Assembly (NCBI RefSeq): GCF_002754375.1
Contig: NZ_PEFF01000001.1
Location: forward strand, 5,659,501 to 5,723,500
Reading direction: 5' to 3'
Source: Variovorax sp. 54
GTDB taxonomy: Bacteria; Pseudomonadota; Gammaproteobacteria; Burkholderiales; Burkholderiaceae_C
DNA length: 64,000 bases
The notes under the pieces are model-generated. The model saw only the letters and a program-made list of their open reading frames with translations, was not told the DNA's origin and searched no databases. The position numbers were made by a program, and so were the translations under genes. Below are positions 1-8,433 of this stretch, one piece after another (position 1 is the stretch's first letter; every line of letters starts with the position of its first letter).

Positions 1-775
1 CCAGGTACAGCGGCACGAAGGCCGTGAGCATCTGCTCGGCCACGTGGCACAGCGGCAGGTACGACAGGTGCGTGGTGCCGCCGTCGAGAGCCAGCCGCTC
101 GACGATGCCGGGCACGACACCGCGGATGTTGCGGTACGAAATCATCGCGCCCTTGGGCTTGCCGGTGGAGCCCGAGGTGTAGATCATCAAACCGATGTCG
201 GCGAGCGTCTGGCGTTGCAGGGCGGCGTCGATGAGCGCTGTGCCGTCGCGTGCGAGCACGTCGGCGCCGGCCTGCTCAACCTCCGCAAAGGTCGCGATGC
301 GCTCGCGCACCTCGGGCGGGTAGCTCGCGAGGCCCTTGGTCTCGATCACGATGATCTTGCGCAGGCGCGGCAATTGGTCGAGCGCGTCGAGCACCTTGTC
401 GGTCTGCTCCTGGTCTTCGCAGACGATCACCTCGATGTCGGCATGGCCGACCACGTAGGCGACCTCGTTGCTCGGGCTGGTGGGGTACACACCCACGGTC
501 ACGGCGCCGATGAGCCCCGCGCCCATCTGCGCGAGCAGCCATTCGACGCGGTTCTCGGAAATGACGCCCAGGTGCCCGCCCGGTGCGAGGCCCATTGCAT
601 GCAGGCCCAGGCCGAAGCGGCTGGCGCGCTGCAGGTAGCCGGCCCAGTCCAGCGGGTGCCAGATGCCGAAGTCCTTCTGCCGGATCGCGATGCGCTGCGG
701 CTGCAGGCGCGCCTGCTCGCGCAGCATCTGCGGCAGCGTGAGCGAAGGGAGCACGTTCGTCGTCGGGGTCGTCAT
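1..775 (-). CDS. AMP-dependent acyl-CoA synthetase/ligase (partial, C-terminus off window)
   Basis: This enzyme should activate a carboxylic acid to its CoA thioester through an acyl-adenylate in the cytoplasm. About 258 residues are present. The adenylate-forming P-loop motif YTSGSTGKPKG lies at about residues 199-209, and a second family motif, SYLPLCHVAEQ, follows at about 238-248. The C-terminal half, including the swivelling domain, is outside the window. The ATG at 775 overlaps the stop of the upstream livF-like gene by 4 bp (ATGA), so it is the last visible gene of the Liv-type operon. The context suggests that it activates the acid brought in by that importer. The substrate cannot be read from the sequence; long-chain, aromatic or branched acids are all possible. 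Confidence 0.9.
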   Translation of the reverse strand, partial: MTTPTTNVLPSLTLPQMLREQARLQPQRIAIRQKDFGIWHPLDWAGYLQRASRFGLGLHAMGLAPGGHLGVISENRVEWLLAQMGAGLIGAVTVGVYPTSPSNEVAYVVGHADIEVIVCEDQEQTDKVLDALDQLPRLRKIIVIETKGLASYPPEVRERIATFAEVEQAGADVLARDGTALIDAALQRQTLADIGLMIYTSGSTGKPKGAMISYRNIRGVVPGIVERLALDGGTTHLSYLPLCHVAEQMLTAFVPLYL

Positions 776-1605
776 GACAGCCAGCGCTTGCGGCGCTTGT
801 AGTGCTTCAGCTCGCGGAAGCTGCGCGATTCGCCGCTGCCGCCCACGCCGAGATAGAACTCGCGCACATCGGGGTCGGCCGCGAGGCGCTCGGCGCTGCC
901 GTCGATCACGACCTTGCCGCTTTCCATGATGTAGCCCGTGTGCGCAATGGCCAGTGCCACGCTGGCGTTCTGTTCCACCAGCAGCATCGAGGTACCGCGC
1001 TCGGCGTTGATGCGCGCGATGATCGTGAAGATGTCCTCGACCAGCTTGGGCGACAGGCCCAGCGAGGGCTCGTCGAGCAATATCAATTGGGGCTGCGCGA
1101 CCAGCGCGCGGCCGATGGCGAGCATCTGCTGCTCGCCGCCCGAGAGGTAGCCCGCGAGGCCCTTGCGGCGCTCGTGCAGGCGAGGGAAGTAGGCATAGAC
1201 GTCGTCGAAGTTGCGCGACGCGGGCGCGGCGCCCGCGCGCCCCGTCAGCGCATAGGTCGCGGCGACCAGGTTCTCTTCGACCGTGAGGTCTTCGAACACG
1301 CGGCGGCCTTCCATCACATGGCTGAGGCCGCGCCGCACCAGCTGCTGCGGCGCGAGCCGTTCGGTCGGTGCGCCGTCGAACACGATGCGGCCGGCCTCGA
1401 CCTCGCCGTCTTCCAGCGCGAGCAGGCCCGACACCGCCTTCAGCGTGGTCGACTTGCCCGCGCCGTTGCTGCCCAGCAGCGCCACGATCTGCCCGCGCGG
1501 CACGGCCAGCGACAGGCCGCGCAGCACCTGCACGACCTTGTTGTAGACCACCTCGATGTTGTTGACCTCCAACACGAGGTCGGGCGGTGCCGCGCGCGCG
1601 TCCAT
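772..1605 (-). CDS. livF: Branched-chain amino acid-type ABC transporter ATPase (LivF-like)
   Basis: One of two ATPases that power a Liv-type importer. The protein has 277 residues with Walker A GSNGAGKS at about 45-52, ABC signature LSGGEQQ at 154-160 and Walker B LILLDEP at 174-180, which is the normal LivF length and order. The start at 1605 (MDARAAPP) was chosen because it lies 8 bp after the stop of the substrate-binding protein gene; the longer open frame upstream only shadows that gene. It overlaps the acyl-CoA synthetase start by 4 bp, so the two are translationally coupled. LivF-like ATPases also serve importers for aromatic acids, urea and amides, so the true substrate is open. Confidence 0.93.
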   Translation of the reverse strand: MDARAAPPDLVLEVNNIEVVYNKVVQVLRGLSLAVPRGQIVALLGSNGAGKSTTLKAVSGLLALEDGEVEAGRIVFDGAPTERLAPQQLVRRGLSHVMEGRRVFEDLTVEENLVAATYALTGRAGAAPASRNFDDVYAYFPRLHERRKGLAGYLSGGEQQMLAIGRALVAQPQLILLDEPSLGLSPKLVEDIFTIIARINAERGTSMLLVEQNASVALAIAHTGYIMESGKVVIDGSAERLAADPDVREFYLGVGGSGESRSFRELKHYKRRKRWLS

Positions 1606-1613
1606 CGTGTCGA

Positions 1614-2798
1614 TCAGTTCAGTGCGATCCAGTCCGACGCCGGCACCATCTTCTGCGCCTTCATGTCGGCCTTGTAGACGCGGCCCACGGGGATCGAGTT
1701 TCCCTTGATGGTGATCGGCGTGCCGATGATCCCGCCGGTGTCGAAGTCCTTGATGGTGTTGAGCGCGGCCTTCAGGTTCTTGCCGTCGAGCGGCTTGCCG
1801 GCGTCGAGCGTGCGCTTGGCGGCCTCGGTGAACAGCATCGCCGTGAGGAAGCCCTGCGTGTAGGCCGTGCTCTGGTACTCGGGGCGCAGTGCGCGGATCT
1901 TGTCGAGCATCGGCGCCTTGGCCGTGGTGTCGTAGTAGTAGCGGTAGGGCATGACGCCCATGAAGCCGTCGCCGCCTTCGCCCATCTTCATGACGGTGGA
2001 GCTGTCCATGGTCCAGAAGGTGCCCATCCACTTGCTGGTCATGCCCATCTGCTTGCCCTGCTGCACGAACTCGGGAATGGGCGCGAGGATGTAGCCGTGG
2101 AAGATCGTGTAGTCGGGCGCGGCGCGGCGCAGCTTGATGACCTCGGTCGACACGTCGACGCTGCCCGCGGGCGTCATGAGCTTCACCGGCACGCTCAGGC
2201 CCAGCTTCTTGGCAGCGGCTTCGCTGGCCTCGATCGGGTCGCGGCCAAACTCGGAATCGGAGTACACGAAGGCCACCTTCGCGCCCGGCTTTTCCTTGGC
2301 GATGTGGCGCAGCAGGATGCCGATCTGCTCGGTGTAGTCGGGGCCGACCAGGAACTGGTTCGGGTACTTGGCCGGGTCGTTGAGCTCGGTGGCAAACGAG
2401 GCGCCCGCCATCAGGATCTGGCCGCCGCGGTCGAGCTCGGGGTTGATGGTCTTCGAGAAACCGGTGGAGTCGCCGTAGTAGAGGTTGACCTTGTTCTGGC
2501 TCGTGATCTTCTTGAAGGCCGCCACCGACACGTCGACCTTGTAGCCCGTGTCTTCCGGCACGTAGCGCAGCTTGCGGCCCTTGATGCCGCCCGCGTCGTT
2601 GACGATCTTCACGTAGTCGGCAATGCCGGCGTTGATGCCCACGCCCGCGAAGGCGAACACGCCGGTCATGGGAATCGAGCCGCCGATGACGATGTCTTCA
2701 TTGCCTTGCGCATTCGCGAACGGCACGGCGGCCGCGAGACCTGCGGCGATCAGCAGGGCGCGGCGGTGGGGGGAAAGCTTCTTCGGTGTGTTGGGCAT
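1614..2798 (-). CDS. Periplasmic substrate-binding protein of Liv-type ABC transporter
   Basis: This periplasmic receptor captures the substrate of the neighbouring importer. It has 394 residues. An N-terminal signal peptide (basic start, hydrophobic core, likely cleavage after AVPFANA near residue 30) is followed by a type I periplasmic-binding fold of the LivJ/LivK kind (peripla_BP_6), seen in the early segment IVIGGSIPMTGVFAF and in the whole-length match to this class. An SD-like sequence (AGGAGACAAG) precedes the ATG. It sits between livM and livF in one operon. Linkage to an acyl-CoA synthetase, a hydratase and a thiolase suggests that the ligand may be an organic acid and not leucine; that is inference. 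Confidence 0.92.
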   Translation of the reverse strand: MPNTPKKLSPHRRALLIAAGLAAAVPFANAQGNEDIVIGGSIPMTGVFAFAGVGINAGIADYVKIVNDAGGIKGRKLRYVPEDTGYKVDVSVAAFKKITSQNKVNLYYGDSTGFSKTINPELDRGGQILMAGASFATELNDPAKYPNQFLVGPDYTEQIGILLRHIAKEKPGAKVAFVYSDSEFGRDPIEASEAAAKKLGLSVPVKLMTPAGSVDVSTEVIKLRRAAPDYTIFHGYILAPIPEFVQQGKQMGMTSKWMGTFWTMDSSTVMKMGEGGDGFMGVMPYRYYYDTTAKAPMLDKIRALRPEYQSTAYTQGFLTAMLFTEAAKRTLDAGKPLDGKNLKAALNTIKDFDTGGIIGTPITIKGNSIPVGRVYKADMKAQKMVPASDWIALN

Positions 2799-2813
2799 GC
2801 TTGTCTCCTGGTT

Positions 2814-3851
2814 CTAGTTACGAAACGGCCATAGATGGAAAAAGCGGCGTATGCGCCGCCACACTTCTGCGAGCCCGTGCGGCTCGAACACCAGAAATCC
2901 GACGATCAGCAGGCCGAAGACGACGGTGCGCACCGGCGAGAGGAACACGGTCATCTCGACGCCGCCCGGCAGCAGGTCGACCACCAGCTTGAGCAGTTCG
3001 GGCACCATGGTCATGAACACGGCGCCGAAGATGCCGCCCAGGATGGTGCCCATGCCGCCGACGATGATGGCGGCCAGGAAGAAGATCGACATCAGCAGCG
3101 GAAAGCTCTCGGGCGTGACCACACGGAAGAAGTAGGCCCACAGCCCGCCCGCCACGCCCGCGTAGAACGACGAGAGCCCGAACGACAGCAGCTTGTAGCG
3201 CAGCAGCGGAATGCCCAGCACCTCGGCCGAGATGTCGCGGTCGCGGATGGCGATGAAGGCGCGCCCCACGCGCGTGCGGAACAGGTTGGCCGCGCCGAGC
3301 ACCATGAGCACCATCACCGGAACGATCACCCAGTACAGGCGGAACGACGTGTCCAGCGGCAGGCCGAAGAGCTGCGCGGGCGGCAGCGAGATGCCGGTGG
3401 TGCCGCCCGTGAGCTTGAGGTTGGCGAACAGGAAGTGCGTGATGAACGAGGCCGCGATGGTCGCGATCGCCAGGTACAGGCCCTTCACGCGCAGCGACGG
3501 AATGCCGACGATCAACCCGCCGAGCATCGCGACCACGCCGCCCGCGAGGATGTTCAGAAGGAAGGGCGTGCCCAGCCGCGTCTGCATGATCGCGACGGTG
3601 TAGGCACCCAGGCCCATGAACGCGGCCTGCCCGAGGCTCACGAGGCCCGTGTAGCCCGTGAGGATGTTCAGGCCCGTGGCGCTCGCGACGTTGATGGCGA
3701 CGAGGCACGCGAGGTAAAGCCAGTAGTCGCTGGCCATGAAAGGGAACAACACGAGCAGCGCCGTGCCGATCGCGAGCCACACCTTCTGCGTGCGCGAATC
3801 GAACAGCGCCGCGTCGGCGGTGTAGCTTTGCTTGAGGGTGCCGATGCGCAT
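2814..3851 (-). CDS. livM: Branched-chain amino acid-type ABC transporter permease (LivM-like)
   Basis: One of two inner-membrane permeases of the importer. It has 345 residues with about nine hydrophobic segments. The family-typical stretches LNILTGYTGLVSLGQAAFMG near residue 60 and a later cytoplasmic loop containing RAFIAIRDRDISAEVLG, the ATPase-contacting region of LivM proteins, are present. The ATG at 3851 (MRIGTLKQ) was preferred because the open frame upstream is out of register with, and shadows, livH. livH ends 2 bp before this start, so the genes are tightly packed in the operon livG-livH-livM-SBP-livF. Confidence 0.92.
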   Translation of the reverse strand: MRIGTLKQSYTADAALFDSRTQKVWLAIGTALLVLFPFMASDYWLYLACLVAINVASATGLNILTGYTGLVSLGQAAFMGLGAYTVAIMQTRLGTPFLLNILAGGVVAMLGGLIVGIPSLRVKGLYLAIATIAASFITHFLFANLKLTGGTTGISLPPAQLFGLPLDTSFRLYWVIVPVMVLMVLGAANLFRTRVGRAFIAIRDRDISAEVLGIPLLRYKLLSFGLSSFYAGVAGGLWAYFFRVVTPESFPLLMSIFFLAAIIVGGMGTILGGIFGAVFMTMVPELLKLVVDLLPGGVEMTVFLSPVRTVVFGLLIVGFLVFEPHGLAEVWRRIRRFFHLWPFRN

Positions 3852-3853
3852 GG

Positions 3854-4732
3854 CTAGAGTCTCTCGATCTCGTGCGTGCCGAAGAGGCCGTAAGGCCGCA
3901 CCATCAGCACGAACACCAGCACGATGAAGGTGGCGAGCAGCTTGTATTCGCCGCCGAGGTAGGAGCCGGCCAGCGCTTCGATCAGCCCGATGAGCACGCC
4001 GCCGACCAGCGCGCCGAGCACGCTGTCGAGCCCGCCGACGATCACCACCACCAGCACCGACAGCCCGAACACGCCCATCGACGACGAGATGCCGCCGATG
4101 GCGCCGACGATGATGCCGGCCACCGCCGCGATCATGGACGAGGCCACCCAGGCCAGCGAGAACACGCGCGGCACGTGGATGCCCATCGAGTACGCCGCCG
4201 CCTGGTCCGAGGCCGTGGCCCGCAGCGCCACGCCGCCGCGCCAGAAGCGGAACAGCAGCAGCACGAGCCCGATCAGCACCACCGCGATCAGCGCGCCATA
4301 AGCGATCTTCGGCGCCAGGAAGGCCTCGCCGACCATCACGGGGGTGTTGGGCAGGAACTCGGGCAGGCGGCGCTGGTCGGCGGTCCAGATGATCTCGACC
4401 AGCCCGACGAGGATCGACGCCAGCCCCACCGTCACCATGAACACCGAGATCGGCGGCTCGCCCAGCAGCGGGCGGATCATGGTGCGCTCGATCACCGCGC
4501 CCAGCAGGCCGGTGCCGATCACCGAGCCCAGCACCGCCATCCAGATCGGCAGCGAGAAGCTCGCCGCGAAGGTGAAGAACAGGTAGGCGCCGACCATCAG
4601 CATCTCGCCGATGGCGATGTTGACCACGCGCGTCGCCTTGTAGACCAGCACGAAGGCCAGCGCCGCCAGCGCATACAGGCCGCCGCCGGCAATGCCGGTG
4701 AGCGCGATCTCGAAGAGGTAGGCCCAATCCAT
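3854..4732 (-). CDS. livH: Branched-chain amino acid-type ABC transporter permease (LivH-like)
   Basis: The second permease of the Liv-type importer. It has 292 residues, is nearly all hydrophobic with about eight membrane segments, and starts MDWAYLFEIALTGIAGG. It carries the LivH-typical N-terminal region with VYKATRVVNIAIGEMLM near residues 30-47. The ATG at 4732 shares one base with the TGA of livG (TGATG), a clear sign of coupling; the longer open frame upstream only shadows livG. LivH and LivM form the heteromeric channel used by LivF and LivG. Confidence 0.93.
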   Translation of the reverse strand: MDWAYLFEIALTGIAGGGLYALAALAFVLVYKATRVVNIAIGEMLMVGAYLFFTFAASFSLPIWMAVLGSVIGTGLLGAVIERTMIRPLLGEPPISVFMVTVGLASILVGLVEIIWTADQRRLPEFLPNTPVMVGEAFLAPKIAYGALIAVVLIGLVLLLFRFWRGGVALRATASDQAAAYSMGIHVPRVFSLAWVASSMIAAVAGIIVGAIGGISSSMGVFGLSVLVVVIVGGLDSVLGALVGGVLIGLIEALAGSYLGGEYKLLATFIVLVFVLMVRPYGLFGTHEIERL

Positions 4733-5601
4733 CAGGCGACTCCTGCCGTGGCTTCGCCGCGCAGCCGGCGACGCAGCTCGCCGACATCGCCCGCGCCGAG
4801 GTAGGCGCGGATCACTTCGGGGTCGGCCTGCACCTGCGCCGGTGTGCCTTGTGCAATGACCTGGCCGAAGTTGAGCACCACCACGTGGTCCGACAGGTCC
4901 ATCACCATGCCCATGTCGTGCTCGACCATCAGCACCGTGATGCCCCACTCGCGCCGCACGTCGAGGATGAAGCGCGCCATGTCTTCGGTTTCCTCGCGGT
5001 TCATGCCGGCCACGGGCTCGTCGAGCATCAGCACCTTGGGCTGCATGGCCAGCGCGCGCGCCATTTCCACGCGCTTCTGCAGGCCGTAGGGCAGGGCGGC
5101 CACCGAGGCGTGGCGGATGTGGTCGATCTCGAGGAAATCGATGATGCGTTCTTCGACGTCGCGGCGCAGCTCGGCCTCTTCGCGGCGCGCGCGGCCCAGG
5201 TAGAAGAGGGCGTCGAACACGTGGGTCTTCAGGTGCGCATGGCGGCCGAGCTTGATGTTGTCGAGCACGGTCATGCCGCGGAACAGCGCGATGTTCTGGA
5301 AGCTGCGCGCCAGGCCCAGCGCGGCGCGCTTGGGGGCGGGCAGGCGGGTGATGTCCGCGCCCTCGAACAGCACGCGGCCCTGCGAGGGCTTGTAGAAGCC
5401 CGAGATGGTGTTGAACAGCGAGGTCTTGCCCGCGCCGTTGGGCCCGATCACCGCGGTGATGGAGCCGGGCGCGACGCTGAAGCCGACGTTGGTGAGCGCT
5501 TTCACGCCGCCGAATGCCAGCGTCAACGCCTCGGCCTGCAGCACCGGGGCCGTGGCGGAGGGGGCCGAAATGGAGGGTTCCCGTCGAGTCTCGTCAGGCA
5601 T
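4732..5601 (-). CDS. livG: Branched-chain amino acid-type ABC transporter ATPase (LivG-like)
   Basis: The first gene of the importer operon and its second ATPase, 289 residues. Walker A GPNGAGKT lies at about 53-60 and Walker B VLMLDEPVAGM near 190. The signature region reads LPYGLQKRVEMARAL, an LxYG variant typical of LivG and distinct from the LSGG of LivF. An extension of about 20 residues precedes the ABC domain. The start at 5601 (MPDETRRE) gives the expected size. Upstream, tandem TetR-type operator sites at 5652-5682 separate it from the divergent TetR gene, so this operon is probably repressed by that regulator. Confidence 0.92.
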   Translation of the reverse strand: MPDETRREPSISAPSATAPVLQAEALTLAFGGVKALTNVGFSVAPGSITAVIGPNGAGKTSLFNTISGFYKPSQGRVLFEGADITRLPAPKRAALGLARSFQNIALFRGMTVLDNIKLGRHAHLKTHVFDALFYLGRARREEAELRRDVEERIIDFLEIDHIRHASVAALPYGLQKRVEMARALAMQPKVLMLDEPVAGMNREETEDMARFILDVRREWGITVLMVEHDMGMVMDLSDHVVVLNFGQVIAQGTPAQVQADPEVIRAYLGAGDVGELRRRLRGEATAGVA

Positions 5602-5651
5602 GGCTAAGGGGCGCGCCGCAAGGTCAGGGTTTGTGTCCAGCAGCGAAATGC

Positions 5652-5682
5652 TACTGGCCCGTAAAATTCCTACTGGCCGGTA
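5652..5682. promoter_or_regulatory. Tandem TetR operator candidates in livG/TetR divergent region
   Basis: Two copies of a 12-bp near-palindrome, TACTGGCCCGTA (5652-5663) and TACTGGCCGGTA (5671-5682), lie 19 bp apart start to start. Each reads nearly the same on both strands (consensus TACYGGCCRGTA). They sit between the divergent livG and TetR starts, where an autoregulatory TetR dimer would bind. The second copy abuts an in-frame ATG at 5683, which argues that the TetR gene really starts at 5740. Confidence 0.6.
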
Positions 5683-5739
5683 ATGTCCGTGTTCGCCGCA
5701 GGTCGCGGCATCGGGACTTTCCCCGCCCGCACAAACCCC

Positions 5740-6402
5740 ATGCCCCGTTCCTCCGCCGTTCCTGCTCCAGCGCCTGCCTCTCCGTGGGCGCCCGCCGACC
5801 GCCGCGCGCAGCAGCGCGAAGTGAAGCGCATGGCCGTGTTGCGCACGGCCGCCCAGCTCTTCAACGAGCGCGGCTTCCACGCGACCTCGCTCGACGACAT
5901 TGCCGAGCGGCTCAACGTGAGCAAGCCCACGCTGTACTACTACATCGAGAACAAGGACCAGATCCTGCTCGAGTGCGTGAAGATGGCGCTCGACCTCATG
6001 CAGACCGGCATCGGCGAGGTGCGCGCCGCGGGCGGCAGCGCCATCGACCAGCTCAAGGCCTGCATGCGCATCTACTCGGGCGTGGTCACGCAGGACTTCG
6101 GCATGTGCGTGATCCGCATCGGCGAAGACCCGCTGCCCGACCCGCTCAAGAAGGAACTGCGCCGCCTCAAGGCCGGCATCGACGGGCATTTCCGCCGGCT
6201 GATCGAAGAGGGCGTGGCCGAAGGCGCGCTGGCGCCCTGCGACCCGAAGATGGCGGCCTTCATGCTGGCCGGTGCGCTGAGCTGGATCGGCCGCTGGTAT
6301 CGCCCCGACGGCGACCTCACGCCCGACCAGATCGCCGACCAGGGCATCGAGCTGCTACTCAACGGCGTGCTGCAGCGCGCCCCGACGAAAGTGAACCCAT
6401 GA
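5740..6402 (+). CDS. TetR/AcrR family transcriptional regulator
   Basis: A probable repressor that senses an acyl-CoA or acid linked to the surrounding pathway. It has 220 residues from the ATG at 5740. The TetR DNA-binding domain covers about residues 28-75, with the recognition segment SKPTLYYYIENKDQ at 61-74; the rest is a helical ligand-binding domain. An in-frame ATG at 5683 would add 19 residues but touches the operator, so the shorter form is preferred. The stop overlaps the start of the hydratase gene by 4 bp (ATGA), placing regulator and enzyme in one transcript. It most likely controls itself, the following enzymes and the divergent liv operon through the sites at 5652-5682. Confidence 0.9.
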   Translation: MPRSSAVPAPAPASPWAPADRRAQQREVKRMAVLRTAAQLFNERGFHATSLDDIAERLNVSKPTLYYYIENKDQILLECVKMALDLMQTGIGEVRAAGGSAIDQLKACMRIYSGVVTQDFGMCVIRIGEDPLPDPLKKELRRLKAGIDGHFRRLIEEGVAEGALAPCDPKMAAFMLAGALSWIGRWYRPDGDLTPDQIADQGIELLLNGVLQRAPTKVNP

Positions 6403-7190
6403 CCCAAGAGACCTCTTCTTCCCCACTGCTGGTGGGCCGCGAAGGCGCAGTGGCCACGCTGCGCTTCAACCGGCCGGCCGCGCTCAATGCCATCGACGTG
6501 CCGATGGCCACCGCCTTCCTCGCCGCCGCACGCACCTTGGCTGCCGACAAGAGCGTGCGCGCCGTGCTGCTGAGCGGCGCGGGCAAGGGCTTCATGGCCG
6601 GTGGCGACCTCGGCGTGCTGAGCGCCGACCCGAAGCAGGGCGCGGCCGACCTCATCGGCCCGCTGCACGAAGCGCTGACCGTGCTCGACGCCATGGACGC
6701 CCCGCTGGTCGCGCAGGTGCACGGCGTGGCGGCCGGCGCGGGCCTGAGCCTGATGCTGCAGGCCGACTTCGTGCTCGCGGCCGAAGGCACGCGCTTCAAC
6801 CTGGCCTACGTGAACATCGGCACCAGCTGCGACGTCGGCGCCTCGTGGGCGCTGCCACGCCTGGTCGGCATGCGCCGCGCGCTCGAGATCGCGATGCTCG
6901 GCGACACCTACGACACCGCCGCCGCCGAGCGCATGGGCCTCATCAACCGCGTGGTGCCTGCCGCCGACCTCGAGTCCGAAGCGATGGCCCTCGCGCAGCG
7001 GCTGGCCAAGGGCCCGACCGTGGCGCTGGGCAACCTGCGCCGGCTGATGCGCGGCTCGCTCGACCGCGACCTCGCGAGCCAGCTCGACGCCGAGTCGGCC
7101 GCGTTCCAGTCGTGCGCGGCCACCGACGATTTCCGCATTGGCCTCGATGCCTTTTTCGGCAAGAAGCCCGCGGCCTTCACCGGCCGCTGA
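6399..7190 (+). CDS. Enoyl-CoA hydratase/isomerase family protein
   Basis: A crotonase-fold enzyme acting on an acyl-CoA in the cytoplasm, 263 residues. The oxyanion-hole segments are visible: GKGFMAGGDLGVLS near residue 65 and HGVAAGAGLSLML near 108. At the position where hydratases carry the first catalytic Glu the sequence reads AYVNIG, and the second region reads SCDVGASWALP, with an Asp where PaaG-type isomerases have one. This favours an isomerase-like or other crotonase reaction over classic hydration, but that is inference. It is coupled by a 4-bp overlap to the TetR gene and is followed by a thiolase. Confidence 0.9.
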   Translation: MTQETSSSPLLVGREGAVATLRFNRPAALNAIDVPMATAFLAAARTLAADKSVRAVLLSGAGKGFMAGGDLGVLSADPKQGAADLIGPLHEALTVLDAMDAPLVAQVHGVAAGAGLSLMLQADFVLAAEGTRFNLAYVNIGTSCDVGASWALPRLVGMRRALEIAMLGDTYDTAAAERMGLINRVVPAADLESEAMALAQRLAKGPTVALGNLRRLMRGSLDRDLASQLDAESAAFQSCAATDDFRIGLDAFFGKKPAAFTGR

Positions 7191-7232
7191 AGAATTCCGC
7201 TTTTCGTTTTTTCAATCCAGGAGATCCATCCC

Positions 7233-8417
7233 ATGACCCAACGCGACATCTTCGTGGTCGGCACCGCCCGCACCGCCATCGGCACCTTCGGCGGTGCACT
7301 GAAAGACGTGCCCAACACCCAACTGGCCACCACCGCCGTCAAGGCAGCCATCGAGCGCAGCGGCGTGGCCGCAGACGCCATCGGCCATGTGGTCATGGGC
7401 AACGTGATTCCCACCGACGTGAAGGACGCGTACCTGAGCCGCGTGGCCGCCATCGATGCGGGCTGCCCGATCGAGACGCCGGCCTTCAACGTGAACCGCC
7501 TGTGCGGCTCGGGCCTGCAGGCCATCGTGTCGGCGGCGCAGGCCATTGCGCTGGGCGACTGCGACATCGCCATCGGCGGTGGTTCGGAATCGATGAGCCG
7601 CGGTCCGTACTTCGACACCTCGGCGCGCTATGGCGCACGCATGGGCGACGCGGTGCTGGTCGACTACATGCTGGGCATCCTGCACGACCCGTGGGAGAAG
7701 ATTCACATGGGCATCACCGCCGAGAACGTGGCCGCGCGCTACGGCATCACGCGTGAGCAGATGGACGAACTGGCCGTGACCAGCCAGCAGCGCGCCGCCG
7801 CCGCCATTGCCGCAGGCCGCTTCAAGGAACAGATCGTTCCGGTCGAAGTGAAGACGCGCAAGGGCGTCGTGCTGTTCGACACCGACGAGCACGTGCGCGC
7901 TGACACCACCATGGACACGCTCGCGAAGATGAAGCCTGCGTTCAAGAAGGACGGCCTCGTGACCGCCGGCAATGCGTCGGGCATCAACGACGGCGCAGCC
8001 GCCGTGGTGCTGGCCGAAGGTGGCCGCGTGAAGGCACTGGGCCTGAAGCCGCTGGCGCGCCTTGTCGGCTACGCGCACGCAGGTGTCGAACCCGCGTACA
8101 TGGGCATCGGCCCGGTGCCGGCCACGCGCAAGGTGCTGGAGCGCACGGGCCTGAAGGTCAGCGACTTCGATGTGATCGAGTCGAACGAAGCGTTCGCCGC
8201 ACAGGCCTGCGCCGTCATCAAGGAACTGGGCTTCGACCCCGCCAAGGTGAACCCGAACGGCTCGGGCATCTCGCTGGGCCATCCGGTGGGCGCAACCGGC
8301 GCGATCATCACGACGAAGGCGATCGCCGAGCTGCACCGCACCGGTGGCCGCTATGCGCTGGTCACGATGTGCATCGGCGGCGGGCAAGGCATTGCCGCCG
8401 TCTTCGAACGGGTTTGA
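7233..8417 (+). CDS. Acetyl-CoA acetyltransferase / acyl-CoA thiolase
   Basis: A thiolase that cleaves a 3-ketoacyl-CoA or condenses acetyl-CoA, 394 residues, normal family length. The nucleophile Cys is at residue 91 in NRLCGSGLQA. The C-terminal GHPVGATGA and CIGGGQG motifs supply the catalytic His and Cys. An AGGAG Shine-Dalgarno sequence precedes the ATG. It lies 42 bp after the hydratase gene on the same strand. The pairing with an acyl-CoA synthetase and a crotonase suggests the last step of a beta-oxidation-like route. It is close to the PhaA/BktB type, so a role in polyhydroxyalkanoate supply cannot be excluded. Confidence 0.94.
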   Translation: MTQRDIFVVGTARTAIGTFGGALKDVPNTQLATTAVKAAIERSGVAADAIGHVVMGNVIPTDVKDAYLSRVAAIDAGCPIETPAFNVNRLCGSGLQAIVSAAQAIALGDCDIAIGGGSESMSRGPYFDTSARYGARMGDAVLVDYMLGILHDPWEKIHMGITAENVAARYGITREQMDELAVTSQQRAAAAIAAGRFKEQIVPVEVKTRKGVVLFDTDEHVRADTTMDTLAKMKPAFKKDGLVTAGNASGINDGAAAVVLAEGGRVKALGLKPLARLVGYAHAGVEPAYMGIGPVPATRKVLERTGLKVSDFDVIESNEAFAAQACAVIKELGFDPAKVNPNGSGISLGHPVGATGAIITTKAIAELHRTGGRYALVTMCIGGGQGIAAVFERV

Positions 8418-8433
8418 GGGCACACTTGCCTGC

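Noticed and set aside
1587..2834. Plus-strand open frame opposite the substrate-binding protein gene
   Set aside because: The minus-strand gene has a signal peptide and a clear periplasmic-binding fold; the plus-strand frame is a His/Val/Gly-rich shadow.
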